Virus record (IMG/VR): IMGVR_UViG_3300008117_000089
Coordinates: 1-62,203 of that record
Reading direction: 5' to 3' (one strand)
Origin: a virus
DNA: 62,203 nt
Below are positions 53,343 to 59,879 of the stretch, piece after piece (position 1 is the stretch's first letter; each line of letters begins with the position of its first letter). The notes under the pieces are model-generated. The model saw only the letters and a list, made by a program, of their open reading frames with translations, searched no databases and was not told where the DNA came from. Made by a program: the position numbers and the translations under genes.

Positions 53343-53464
53343 TGACAGTAACATATACCAATTTAAAAATTACATCTAGTGGTGGTGGGGGTGCTAATGT
53401 GCTTGAGGCTATGAATCCGATCCCAGAGGACTATAGAGATAACAAATATTGGCAAGTGGCGTAA
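53342..53464 (+). CDS. 40-residue protein
   Basis: MTVTYTNLKITSSGGGGANV followed by LEAMNPIPEDYRDNKYWQVA. Starts in the TAATG overlap with the previous gene. The Gly-rich turn followed by a Pro/Tyr/Trp-rich tail is reminiscent of small proteins next to structural genes in other T4-like phages. Too short for a functional call; reality is supported by the tight coupling. Confidence 0.45.
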   Translation: MTVTYTNLKITSSGGGGANVLEAMNPIPEDYRDNKYWQVA

Positions 53465-53465
53465 G

Positions 53466-53473
53466 CATAAATA
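53466..53473 (+). promoter_or_regulatory. Late-promoter-like box CATAAATA before the Dps-like gene
   Basis: One base from consensus, 19 bases before the start codon at 53493, with GAGGAT between. Confidence 0.45.
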
Positions 53474-53492
53474 GCTACATAAGAGGATAATT

Positions 53493-53930
53493 ATGTTAAT
53501 TGAAAGTCTAAAATCAGCCCTAGCCGACACCTTTGCATTCTATGTGAAGGCGCAGGGTTTTCATTGGAATGTAGAAGGTGCAGACTTTCATGAGTTTCAT
53601 GCGTTCTTTGGCGAACTTTACGAAGAGACCCAAGGGGCTGTTGATTTGATAGCAGAATTGATCAGAACTACTGGTGCATATTCTCCAGGTTCTCTTTCAC
53701 GTTTGAGAGAGCTTACCATAATTGAAGATGAAGACAGAATTATCCCTGTTGCTGAAATGCTGAAAACACTGCTTCTTGACAATGCCAAAGTGATTGGATC
53801 TTTAACAATAGCATACAACTATGCAGAGCAAGACAAAAACTTTGCAATTTCAAATGTAATTCAAGATCGTCTGACAGCACATGCAAAACACGCCTGGATG
53901 ATCTCTTCGTTTTTAAAAGGTAGACAATGA
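53493..53930 (+). CDS. Dps-like ferritin
   Basis: 145 residues, a four-helix bundle of Dps size. Ferroxidase-type ligands compared with E. coli Dps: H24 (in GFHWNVEG), H36, D51 and E55 are in register, but the residue matching D67 is Gly40, with Glu41 beside it. Dps proteins oxidise iron and shield DNA. The gene follows a late-like box and sits among virion genes; it may protect phage DNA during late infection or be packaged. It overlaps the next gene by 4 bases. Confidence 0.8.
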   Translation: MLIESLKSALADTFAFYVKAQGFHWNVEGADFHEFHAFFGELYEETQGAVDLIAELIRTTGAYSPGSLSRLRELTIIEDEDRIIPVAEMLKTLLLDNAKVIGSLTIAYNYAEQDKNFAISNVIQDRLTAHAKHAWMISSFLKGRQ

Positions 53931-54508
53931 ACAATAAGTACGAGTCTTTAGAAACCAGAATCAAAAAAATGATGATTGGTGAAAAGATTGTCAATTATAA
54001 GATTGGCGATCAGAATGTTGAGAACGATCCAGACGATCAGATCGTTGTTGGGTCTTTCGTGACAAGAAACTTTGATATGTCACCACCAGCACAGAAGCTT
54101 TATTCTGCTCTAGATAAAAGTCTGGATGTTAATGCTGCTGAGAATGCAGCGAGATTTCAAGATCAATTGTTTGCTCTTGAGAAGCAAGTTGTTCTGACCC
54201 AGAAAGCAGACGCTTCTGATGCTAAGCAAGCTCAGCTGATGTATGACCGTGCTATGAAATATGCTGATAAGATTGGTCTTGGAAAAGAACACTCTTACCT
54301 GGCAAAACATCTTGATTTCATCAAATCAAAAGTAGCAGAACCAACATTTGACACCACATTTGATGGTGTCAATGATAATCGCTTTAAGACACCACCAAAG
54401 TCTCTGACTAATCCTGACACTGATCGTGATATTGATAATGTCAAAGGGTACTTAATGTCCAGAAGTCTTAAAGCTCAACGTAAACTAAAAATAATTGACG
54501 GGGATTGA
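53927..54508 (+). CDS. Hypothetical helical protein
   Basis: 193 residues, charged and helical: MNNKYESLETRIKKMMIGEK, ENAARFQDQLFALEKQVVLT and QLMYDRAMKYADKIGLGKEH. Ends with a basic segment (SLKAQRKLKIIDGD). Overlaps the Dps-like gene by 4 bases, and its end is 1 base before the next start. It could be a virion or scaffold-type protein; no family recognised. Confidence 0.5.
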   Translation: MNNKYESLETRIKKMMIGEKIVNYKIGDQNVENDPDDQIVVGSFVTRNFDMSPPAQKLYSALDKSLDVNAAENAARFQDQLFALEKQVVLTQKADASDAKQAQLMYDRAMKYADKIGLGKEHSYLAKHLDFIKSKVAEPTFDTTFDGVNDNRFKTPPKSLTNPDTDRDIDNVKGYLMSRSLKAQRKLKIIDGD

Positions 54509-54509
54509 T

Positions 54510-56069
54510 ATGTCTAAACTAGATATCATAAAAGCGCTTCTTAAAAAAAGAAATATTAAAGAAGGCAAAGGAGATGTTTTAAAAGCTGCGCCTATACCAA
54601 AAGGCATTTCTAAGGGTGTTGATGATGCTTTAGAAAAAGCTATTAAAAATCCTATAGATGATCTTTTTCGTTCTATTGGTATTAACCCACCAAAAGCAAG
54701 TCAAGCTGAACTTGATGCTGCTGCACAGTGGTTAAAACAAAATGAAAAAGCATTGAATCCAGAACAACTTGCACACTATAAATTTAATCTGGGTAGACAA
54801 TCAATTTCAGATGACATGAGAAAATTGTTTGCACCACAAGTAAAGCCATCGCCAGCAAAACCAGCTCCAGATCAAAGACCATTTAAAGAGCCAGTTAAAC
54901 CAGAAGTTAAACCATTTGTTGAACCAAAAACTTACCCACTGGTTGTGCCAAAAACTGATCCACTGGTTAAACCAGAAGTTAAACCAGAAACTAAACCACT
55001 GGTTAAACCAGAAGTTAAACCAGAAACTAAACCACTGGTTAAACCAGAAGTTAAACCAGAAACTAAACCACTGGTTGTGCCAAAAACTAATCCACTGGTT
55101 AAACCAGAAGTCGTACCACAAACTAAAACACTGCCTGTTCCACAAACTAAAATAGTAGTTGTACCACAAACTTCAACAAAGGTCGTAACACAAACTAAAA
55201 CAGATATAAAACCACCAGCACCACCAAAAACACCAACAGGAACAAAACCACCACCAGTAGTACCACCAAAAATACCATTTGGTTTTGGTGGTCGTGCTCG
55301 TGGTAGAGATTTAAGAACAAACATTACAGGTACTGGTGTTCGTGAGGAATATATTTCGGAAGAAGAAGAAAGATTTAAAAAGTTCAAAGTAATGTATATT
55401 ATCAATGGTTCCGAGAAGACAAACGTCTATCGTTATAAGGGTAAAGATACCTTCGCCAAAGCACGAGTCATGAGACAGCTTCGTGAGCGTGGTGCTGGAA
55501 GCATCCGTTTCATGCAGTATGAATCTGTTGATATCGAAGAAGGCGCAACTTGGTCTCCAGGCGTTGGTTGGATCGGCGGTGCATCCGATGAGGGTGTTGA
55601 TGAGCGTGGTGATGGTTACAGAGTAAACCCTAAGACTGGCGAAAACGAAAGAGTCTATCCAAACAAACAGTATGGTTATGGCTACAAGGATAACGGTAGA
55701 AGAAAAGCTCTACCAAGATCCACAGAGAAGATTTATCACGCTGTTTCTTTTCAGCAAAAAGACGCTGCAAAAGAAGAGGGTATGCGTTGGGATCCAGATG
55801 TGAAAAAGTGGTATCACAGCAGCCCAGAAAGATCGGCTAATTCCAAGTTCAAGAAACTGGACGAAGCCTATATGCCAGATGCCACCCGTAAGCCCGTAGT
55901 CTATCGCGCCCCACCAAAGCGTGGCGAGGTTGTTGGTAAGATGAAGGTTCGCCTTATCCGCAGACACCAGGACGTTATGCCAGGTGAAAGAACAGCAACA
56001 TCCGATAACACCAAGCGTCTTCGTAAATTGATCCGCAAGGTTCTGAAGAAGGGTAAACTGAAGAGATAA
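54510..56069 (+). CDS. Pro/Lys-repeat protein with DUF5710-like domain
   Basis: 519 residues from ATG 54510 (GGGGAT upstream). Helical N-terminus (1-110), then a stiff region of Pro-Lys-Glu-Val repeats: three exact 36-bp DNA copies (54960-55067) coding PLVKPEVKPETK, continuing into PQTKTLPVPQTK and KPPAPPKTP. The C-terminal half has two modules: FKVMYIINGSEKTNVYRYKG and a DUF5710-like YHAVSFQQKDAAKEEGMRWD, ending in a very basic tail (RLRKLIRKVLKKGKLKR). The repeat resembles TonB-type extended linkers. The basic tail suits DNA binding inside the head. Function inferred only from composition. Confidence 0.55.
   Translation: MSKLDIIKALLKKRNIKEGKGDVLKAAPIPKGISKGVDDALEKAIKNPIDDLFRSIGINPPKASQAELDAAAQWLKQNEKALNPEQLAHYKFNLGRQSISDDMRKLFAPQVKPSPAKPAPDQRPFKEPVKPEVKPFVEPKTYPLVVPKTDPLVKPEVKPETKPLVKPEVKPETKPLVKPEVKPETKPLVVPKTNPLVKPEVVPQTKTLPVPQTKIVVVPQTSTKVVTQTKTDIKPPAPPKTPTGTKPPPVVPPKIPFGFGGRARGRDLRTNITGTGVREEYISEEEERFKKFKVMYIINGSEKTNVYRYKGKDTFAKARVMRQLRERGAGSIRFMQYESVDIEEGATWSPGVGWIGGASDEGVDERGDGYRVNPKTGENERVYPNKQYGYGYKDNGRRKALPRSTEKIYHAVSFQQKDAAKEEGMRWDPDVKKWYHSSPERSANSKFKKLDEAYMPDATRKPVVYRAPPKRGEVVGKMKVRLIRRHQDVMPGERTATSDNTKRLRKLIRKVLKKGKLKR
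54960..55067 (+). repeat. Three tandem 36-bp coding repeats
   Basis: Identical units start at 54960, 54996 and 55032 with CCACTGGTTAAACCAGAAGT; a partial, diverged fourth begins at 55068. Perfect identity implies recent expansion. Confidence 0.9.
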
Positions 56070-56072
56070 GAA

Positions 56073-56315
56073 ATGGCAATAAACGCTAAAGTGACTATTA
56101 TTGGTAAAAACGCACCCGTGCTAAACCCACGAGTTGAACCAGTTCGTGAACAAGTAAAATCGCTTTCTGACTTGAGAAAAAAGGAAGATCCTGTCGTAGA
56201 ACCACCAAAACAGGTCGTGAAACCTTTAGTGAAGCAGAAAATTATAAATACTGTGTATTCGGATAAACTTGACGTTTCAAAACCGTCTAAATACACAGAA
56301 CATTTTTTAAAATAG
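56073..56315 (+). CDS. Small basic Pro/Val-rich protein
   Basis: 80 residues: MAINAKVTIIGKNAPVLNPR, VEPVREQVKSLSDLRKKEDP, PPKQVVKPLVKQKI. The KPLV and VEPP segments echo the Pro/Lys repeats of the gene just upstream, so it may interact with it or derive from it. An exact TATAAATA (56243-56250) lies near its 3' end and could serve the next gene. Unrecognised family. Confidence 0.5.
   Translation: MAINAKVTIIGKNAPVLNPRVEPVREQVKSLSDLRKKEDPVVEPPKQVVKPLVKQKIINTVYSDKLDVSKPSKYTEHFLK
56243..56250 (+). promoter_or_regulatory. Possible late promoter TATAAATA inside the preceding gene
   Basis: Exact consensus, 78 bases upstream of the 56328 start, followed by CTG as at other late boxes. It is inside a coding region, so chance is possible. 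Confidence 0.4.
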
Positions 56316-56327
56316 GAGTAATACAAC

Positions 56328-57167
56328 ATGGCTCTATGGGGTAACACAGACACCGCTTCGAACTCTTGCATTTTCGCAGCAGCCCAATTCAACAAGACAC
56401 CAAACACAGGTAATCAGACTGATCTGTTTGGTAACACAACTCTCAACTCTTTTGTCACTGGCATGAAGGTCGGTCAATTTGGCGTAGACTCAACCGAAAT
56501 TGGGGTTTCCAACGGTGCTGTTGTTAGCTATACCGTTACTAGCCCAGGTTCAGGTTACTCTGCCAACGCAGTCGTTACTGTCACCATTGCTGGTGCTGCT
56601 AACGTCACTGTTGCCAACTCGACTGTCAACAACTCTGGTAAGGTTTCGGCTCTGACCATCAACGTAGCCACCACAGGCTTGACCACAAGCCCATCGGTCT
56701 CTATCGCTGCGCCAGCTGTTAAGTCGTTTAATGCAAACACCCAGGGTGTTGACGCAGCAGCAGATGCTATTCTGATCTCAACTGCAAACAGCATTTTCCG
56801 TGTTGGCGATTATGTCACTTACAGTGTTGCTGCTGGTAATACTGCTCTGTCGCCATTGGCTTCAGGTAGTCAGTATTATATCGTTGCAGCAAACACAACT
56901 GCTGTTAAGATATCTTCGACCAAAGGTGGCACTGCTGCTAACTTGGAAATCGTTGTCGCTGATGAAGCTGGTCACAGCCTACGTGGTGAAACCGCAACCG
57001 CTGTTGCTGTTGTCAGCGGTCTAAAAGACAAAGTTGCACATACTGGTTGGGTTATCCGTACTGAAGGTACTGGTGGTCGCGCTGGTCGTGTTCAATACGA
57101 AGTTCTTGCTACACTGAACGGTCCAACAACTGACGCATCTGACGATACCTACATCAAGGACGCTTAA
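56328..57167 (+). CDS. Beta-rich virion structural protein
   Basis: 279 residues: MALWGNTDTASNSCIFAAAQ, YTVTSPGSGYSANAVVTVTI (a Gly-rich YSAN repeat unit), and a module FRVGDYVTYSVAAGNTALSP through SQYYIVAANTT, GHSLRG that resembles a part of the gp18 insertion. The end RVQYEVLATLNGPTTDASDD is typical of this family. Strong AGGAG precedes ATG. C- and T-ending codons like the capsid gene suggest high expression, so a capsid decoration or tail protein is likely. Confidence 0.65.
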   Translation: MALWGNTDTASNSCIFAAAQFNKTPNTGNQTDLFGNTTLNSFVTGMKVGQFGVDSTEIGVSNGAVVSYTVTSPGSGYSANAVVTVTIAGAANVTVANSTVNNSGKVSALTINVATTGLTTSPSVSIAAPAVKSFNANTQGVDAAADAILISTANSIFRVGDYVTYSVAAGNTALSPLASGSQYYIVAANTTAVKISSTKGGTAANLEIVVADEAGHSLRGETATAVAVVSGLKDKVAHTGWVIRTEGTGGRAGRVQYEVLATLNGPTTDASDDTYIKDA

Positions 57168-57170
57168 TAA

Positions 57171-57497
57171 ATGAGCGATAGAGCCAAAAAGGTTTCTGAG
57201 CTAACTGCGCTTACGGCTCCAGCTGGAGAGGATCTTCTATACATTGTAGATGATCCTTCTGGTACACCAGCCTCAAGAAAGGTAACAGTTTCAAACCTGT
57301 TTACCAATTGCAGTTCTAATTTAACATTGTCAAACGCTGCGGTTCTATCGGCTAATACAGTAGTTGTTCGTAGAAAACAAACCCCTGCTAACAGTACAAT
57401 TACTGTTACGCAGGGTACGTTTTTCTATGATTCAGACTATCTTTATATCGCAACTTCTAATAATGTTCTAAAGAGAGTGTCACTTTCCGCATTCTAA
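57171..57497 (+). CDS. Small head/tail-fibre-type structural protein
   Basis: 108 residues opening with KKVSELTALTAPAGEDLLYI then VDDPSGTPASRKVTVSNLF, a segment characteristic of short fibre-like proteins in tailed phages. The C-terminal half (NTVVVRRKQTPANSTITVTQ) is beta-rich. It follows the previous gene after 3 bases. Probable fibre or decoration component. Confidence 0.65.
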   Translation: MSDRAKKVSELTALTAPAGEDLLYIVDDPSGTPASRKVTVSNLFTNCSSNLTLSNAAVLSANTVVVRRKQTPANSTITVTQGTFFYDSDYLYIATSNNVLKRVSLSAF

Positions 57498-57500
57498 ACT

Positions 57501-57890
57501 ATGAAATTTGATAACTTGACTGATAGTAATTTTTTACTTTATGCTGCAAAACATTATGATAATCCGCAGTGTTTTAGTATGGATGAATTTCATCAAGATT
57601 TGCTGACATTCAAGTACATAAAAAGATTGTTTAAAAGATATAAGGATTATGACATACTGAAAGAAAAGCTGATCCTAAATCATATTATTTTAATCAGTAA
57701 TGTGTTTGGACCAGAAGCTACTGCCAGGATGTTGTTTTTGAAGTTTGGTGAATATGATACTATGTTGAAACCTTTTCTTGAATATCTTGGAATGCTACCA
57801 GAAGTTGTATACCAGGTTCGAGGAAAGAATATTAAAACAAACGAGATCATTTCAGATCCAGTAATAGAGGCAAACCTAAGCCAAATATGA
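57501..57890 (+). CDS. Conserved helical phage protein of unknown function
   Basis: 129 residues: NLTDSNFLLYAAKHYDNPQC, FKYIKRLFKRYKDYDILKEK, LILNHIILISNVFGPEATAR and LKPFLEYLGMLPEVVYQVRG. This pattern is widespread in T4-like marine phages and is domain-like, but I know no function. It overlaps the next gene by 4 bases. Confidence 0.6.
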   Translation: MKFDNLTDSNFLLYAAKHYDNPQCFSMDEFHQDLLTFKYIKRLFKRYKDYDILKEKLILNHIILISNVFGPEATARMLFLKFGEYDTMLKPFLEYLGMLPEVVYQVRGKNIKTNEIISDPVIEANLSQI

Positions 57891-58072
57891 AGACGTTAAG
57901 ACAAATAATTAATGAAGAGGGTGTAGCTGCCAATGCTGTTGGGTCTGGTAATATCGCTGGTGTTGGTGTCGGTCCTGATGGTGAACCAGGAGTTCCACCA
58001 AGAGCACACAAAAAGCACAAAAGAAAAAACAAAAAAGGACGAAAGCTGATAGGCTTTGGGTACATGAGATGA
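57887..58072 (+). CDS. Small basic protein with capsid-targeting-like leader
   Basis: 61 residues. MKTLRQIINEEGVAANAV has the same design as the T4 internal-protein leader, with I-N-E at residues 8-10, then a Gly-rich linker (GSGNIAGVGVGPDGEPGVPP) and a strongly basic tail KKHKRKNKKGRK able to bind DNA. Cleavage would release a 51-residue basic peptide. A head-internal DNA-associated protein is inferred. Overlaps both neighbours by 4 bases. Confidence 0.55.
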   Translation: MKTLRQIINEEGVAANAVGSGNIAGVGVGPDGEPGVPPRAHKKHKRKNKKGRKLIGFGYMR

Positions 58073-58431
58073 TTCTTGAATATTATAAGCTATATGCACT
58101 ACAGATCAAAATAATCACTTTCTTCATCCTGATGGGGATAAGTTTTTTTTCGGGATACAAACTGAAATCAACATTTGTTGAGGCTGCTGGATCCAGAGAG
58201 CTTAAAGCTCAGGTAGAGGCTCGTAAAGAAGCCGAGAAAAAATATAACGAATTATCTGAAAAGGTTCTTGCGTCTGTTGGTAAGAATGATGTTATTCACA
58301 CCAAGACAATAGAAAAGCAATACAGAGAAGTTGAGAAGCCAGTCTACGAACTTTGCATTATCCCAGAGTCTGGTATTATTATTCAAAACGATCAAATTGA
58401 TGGTTTCAACAAACAAATTAGAAATGACTAA
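58069..58431 (+). CDS. Inner-membrane spanin-like protein (Rz-type)
   Basis: 120 residues with an N-terminal transmembrane segment (IKIITFFILMGISFFSGYKL, about 12-31), then a long periplasmic coiled coil (ELKAQVEARKEAEKKYNELS) and a C-terminal LCIIPESGIIIQNDQIDGFN that resembles the Cys-Pro-Asp end of Rz-like i-spanins. It would link to an outer-membrane lipoprotein, probably the product at 58848, to fuse the two membranes in the last step of lysis. Confidence 0.7.
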   Translation: MILEYYKLYALQIKIITFFILMGISFFSGYKLKSTFVEAAGSRELKAQVEARKEAEKKYNELSEKVLASVGKNDVIHTKTIEKQYREVEKPVYELCIIPESGIIIQNDQIDGFNKQIRND

Positions 58432-58432
58432 T

Positions 58433-58846
58433 ATGAAATCATTTAAGATGTTTATTAAAGAAGCATTTGTACCAGGTACATATAGCGATGGTGATAATCA
58501 TTATAGTATTAATAAATTAGTTCAAGCTGTTTCAAAAAGAAAACCAAATGATACACCAATTCACCAAGTTATAAGTAATAATTCGGATTTAGGTACAAAA
58601 GAAGGCAATTTTTCTGATAATTTAAAAAATCCTAGTGATTCTTTTAAAGAAAGAACAATGAGAGCTGATACACAACATCCTGTACTGTTACACCCAGATG
58701 GTTGGATAATAGATGGTTCTCATAGAGTAGCAAAACAACATTGGGCTGGTGCTGAAACAATCAAAACACATACTATTAGTCATGATGATCTTGAAAATGC
58801 TAAAATAAAAGACCCAGACGAATTAAAGAAATCTAGAGATTTTTAA
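58433..58846 (+). CDS. ParB-like-fold protein with capsid-targeting-like leader
   Basis: 137 residues from ATG 58433; ATG 58424 would add MTN. MKSFKMFIKEAFVPG is a near copy of the T4 internal-protein leader, with an I-K-E cut site followed by Ala. Downstream, HPVLLHPDGWIIDGSHRVAK resembles the ParB/sulfiredoxin-type motif (DG-IIDG-HR), which hydrolyses or binds nucleotides in relatives. It is nested between the two spanin genes. A packaged, injected effector is suggested; activity is not established. Confidence 0.6.
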   Translation: MKSFKMFIKEAFVPGTYSDGDNHYSINKLVQAVSKRKPNDTPIHQVISNNSDLGTKEGNFSDNLKNPSDSFKERTMRADTQHPVLLHPDGWIIDGSHRVAKQHWAGAETIKTHTISHDDLENAKIKDPDELKKSRDF

Positions 58847-58847
58847 T

Positions 58848-59114
58848 ATGAAAATTTTTTACGCTATTCCAGTCCTTTTAATGCTCAGTGGTGCGTCTTG
58901 CCAGACAAAGGTAGACATGCCTGATTATCCAGCCAACACTCTCATTGAGTGTCCTGAAATCCAAAAGCTTGTGGTCGATGCCCAGGCTAATGGTGTCCCT
59001 CTAAAGGATTATTATTTGGCTAAAAGTGAATTGAATAAACAGTACGCTGACTGTGCAACGATTCACAACGAGCTTGTTCGCTTCATCAAAGAACAACAAG
59101 CTCAAAAGAAATAA
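58848..59114 (+). CDS. Putative outer-membrane spanin lipoprotein (Rz1-type)
   Basis: 88 residues. The N-terminal FYAIPVLLMLSGASC resembles a lipoprotein signal, with Cys19; the residues before it (SGAS) are not a perfect lipobox. The mature part has CPEIQKLVVDAQANG and a helix ending FIKEQQAQKK, with two further Cys residues. It follows the i-spanin after one intervening gene, so a two-component spanin is likely. Confidence 0.6.
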   Translation: MKIFYAIPVLLMLSGASCQTKVDMPDYPANTLIECPEIQKLVVDAQANGVPLKDYYLAKSELNKQYADCATIHNELVRFIKEQQAQKK

Positions 59115-59118
59115 AACG

Positions 59119-59125
59119 CTAAATA
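59119..59125 (+). promoter_or_regulatory. Late-promoter-like box CTAAATA
   Basis: 57 bases upstream of the holin-like gene, the only sizeable gap in the lysis region. Variant box, as at 6987. Confidence 0.35.
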
Positions 59126-59182
59126 TATCGATTGATTTACATAAAGATTTTGACTACATTATGATCCACAAACGGGGGTCAT

Positions 59183-59449
59183 ATGTTTAAACGCATACGA
59201 GAATTACTATTCAACGCATTTACTGGTGCTGATAACAAGTCCCTTGACATTGGTCGTATTCTGTGGACTATAGGTACCTTTTTCTATTTTGGTTTATCCG
59301 TGTATGATATTAGCATGGGTGGTAAATTCGTACCTATGGATTGGGCTACTGGTCTTGGTATCGTTCTGGCTGCTGGTGGTGCTGCTCTTGGCATGAAAGC
59401 CAATTCTGAGCCTAAACCCAAGCAAGTTGAAGAGGGTGATAAAAAATGA
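59183..59449 (+). CDS. Holin-like membrane protein
   Basis: 88 residues with two hydrophobic segments, about 25-43 (LWTIGTFFYFGLSVYDI) and 55-71 (TGLGIVLAAGGAALGM), a short charged N-terminus and a polar tail. This shape fits small holins. The segment AAGGAALGMKANSEPKP occurs in such proteins in other T4-like phages. It overlaps the next gene by 4 bases. It would open the inner membrane during lysis. Confidence 0.55.
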   Translation: MFKRIRELLFNAFTGADNKSLDIGRILWTIGTFFYFGLSVYDISMGGKFVPMDWATGLGIVLAAGGAALGMKANSEPKPKQVEEGDKK

Positions 59450-59826
59450 ATGTTGATACAGAAATCGCCCTGATCAAAAAAGACCTAGAAAACGGAAACG
59501 AGATATTTCAAAGATTAGACAAAGCAATAGACAAATTATCGGACGTACTAACAGCGATGCGTGAAGTTACTGTTCTTCAAGAACAACGCATTTCATTCCT
59601 GGAAGATGGGATAGAGGACTTGTATTCAGTTATGGATAACAGAACAAATAAATTGGATGCGGTTAAGTCTGAACTAAAACAAGAGTTTGATGATCGTTTT
59701 GATAAGATAGATCAGAAACTTGATGGTATGTCCAAGAAAGTCTGGATGATTATGGGTGCTGCAACCGTTATTGGGTATCTGCTTGGGGTTGCTGATATAT
59801 TTAAAATATTGGGTTTTGGGGCTTGA
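59446..59826 (+). CDS. Coiled-coil protein with C-terminal membrane anchor
   Basis: 126 residues: heptad-rich helices (EIFQRLDKAIDKLSDVLTAM, FDDRFDKIDQKLDGMSKKVW) end in a transmembrane segment (MIMGAATVIGYLLGVADIF, about 103-121). Tail-anchored coiled-coil proteins of this XhlA-like type accompany holins. It may modulate lysis timing. It is the last gene before the gene 61 promoter. Confidence 0.55.
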   Translation: MNVDTEIALIKKDLENGNEIFQRLDKAIDKLSDVLTAMREVTVLQEQRISFLEDGIEDLYSVMDNRTNKLDAVKSELKQEFDDRFDKIDQKLDGMSKKVWMIMGAATVIGYLLGVADIFKILGFGA

Positions 59827-59850
59827 CAAAGCCCAAAATCCTGGTATAAT
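59823..59850 (+). promoter_or_regulatory. Sigma70-type promoter for gene 61 (TTGACA-16-TATAAT)
   Basis: -35 TTGACA at 59823-59828, overlapping the preceding stop codon, and -10 TATAAT at 59845-59850. A GGGC/GCCC inverted repeat flanks the -35. The box is nearly the same sequence as that at 20966-20993. Confidence 0.75.
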
Positions 59851-59879
59851 TGGGGTGTTCTCATTCTGATTAATATATT

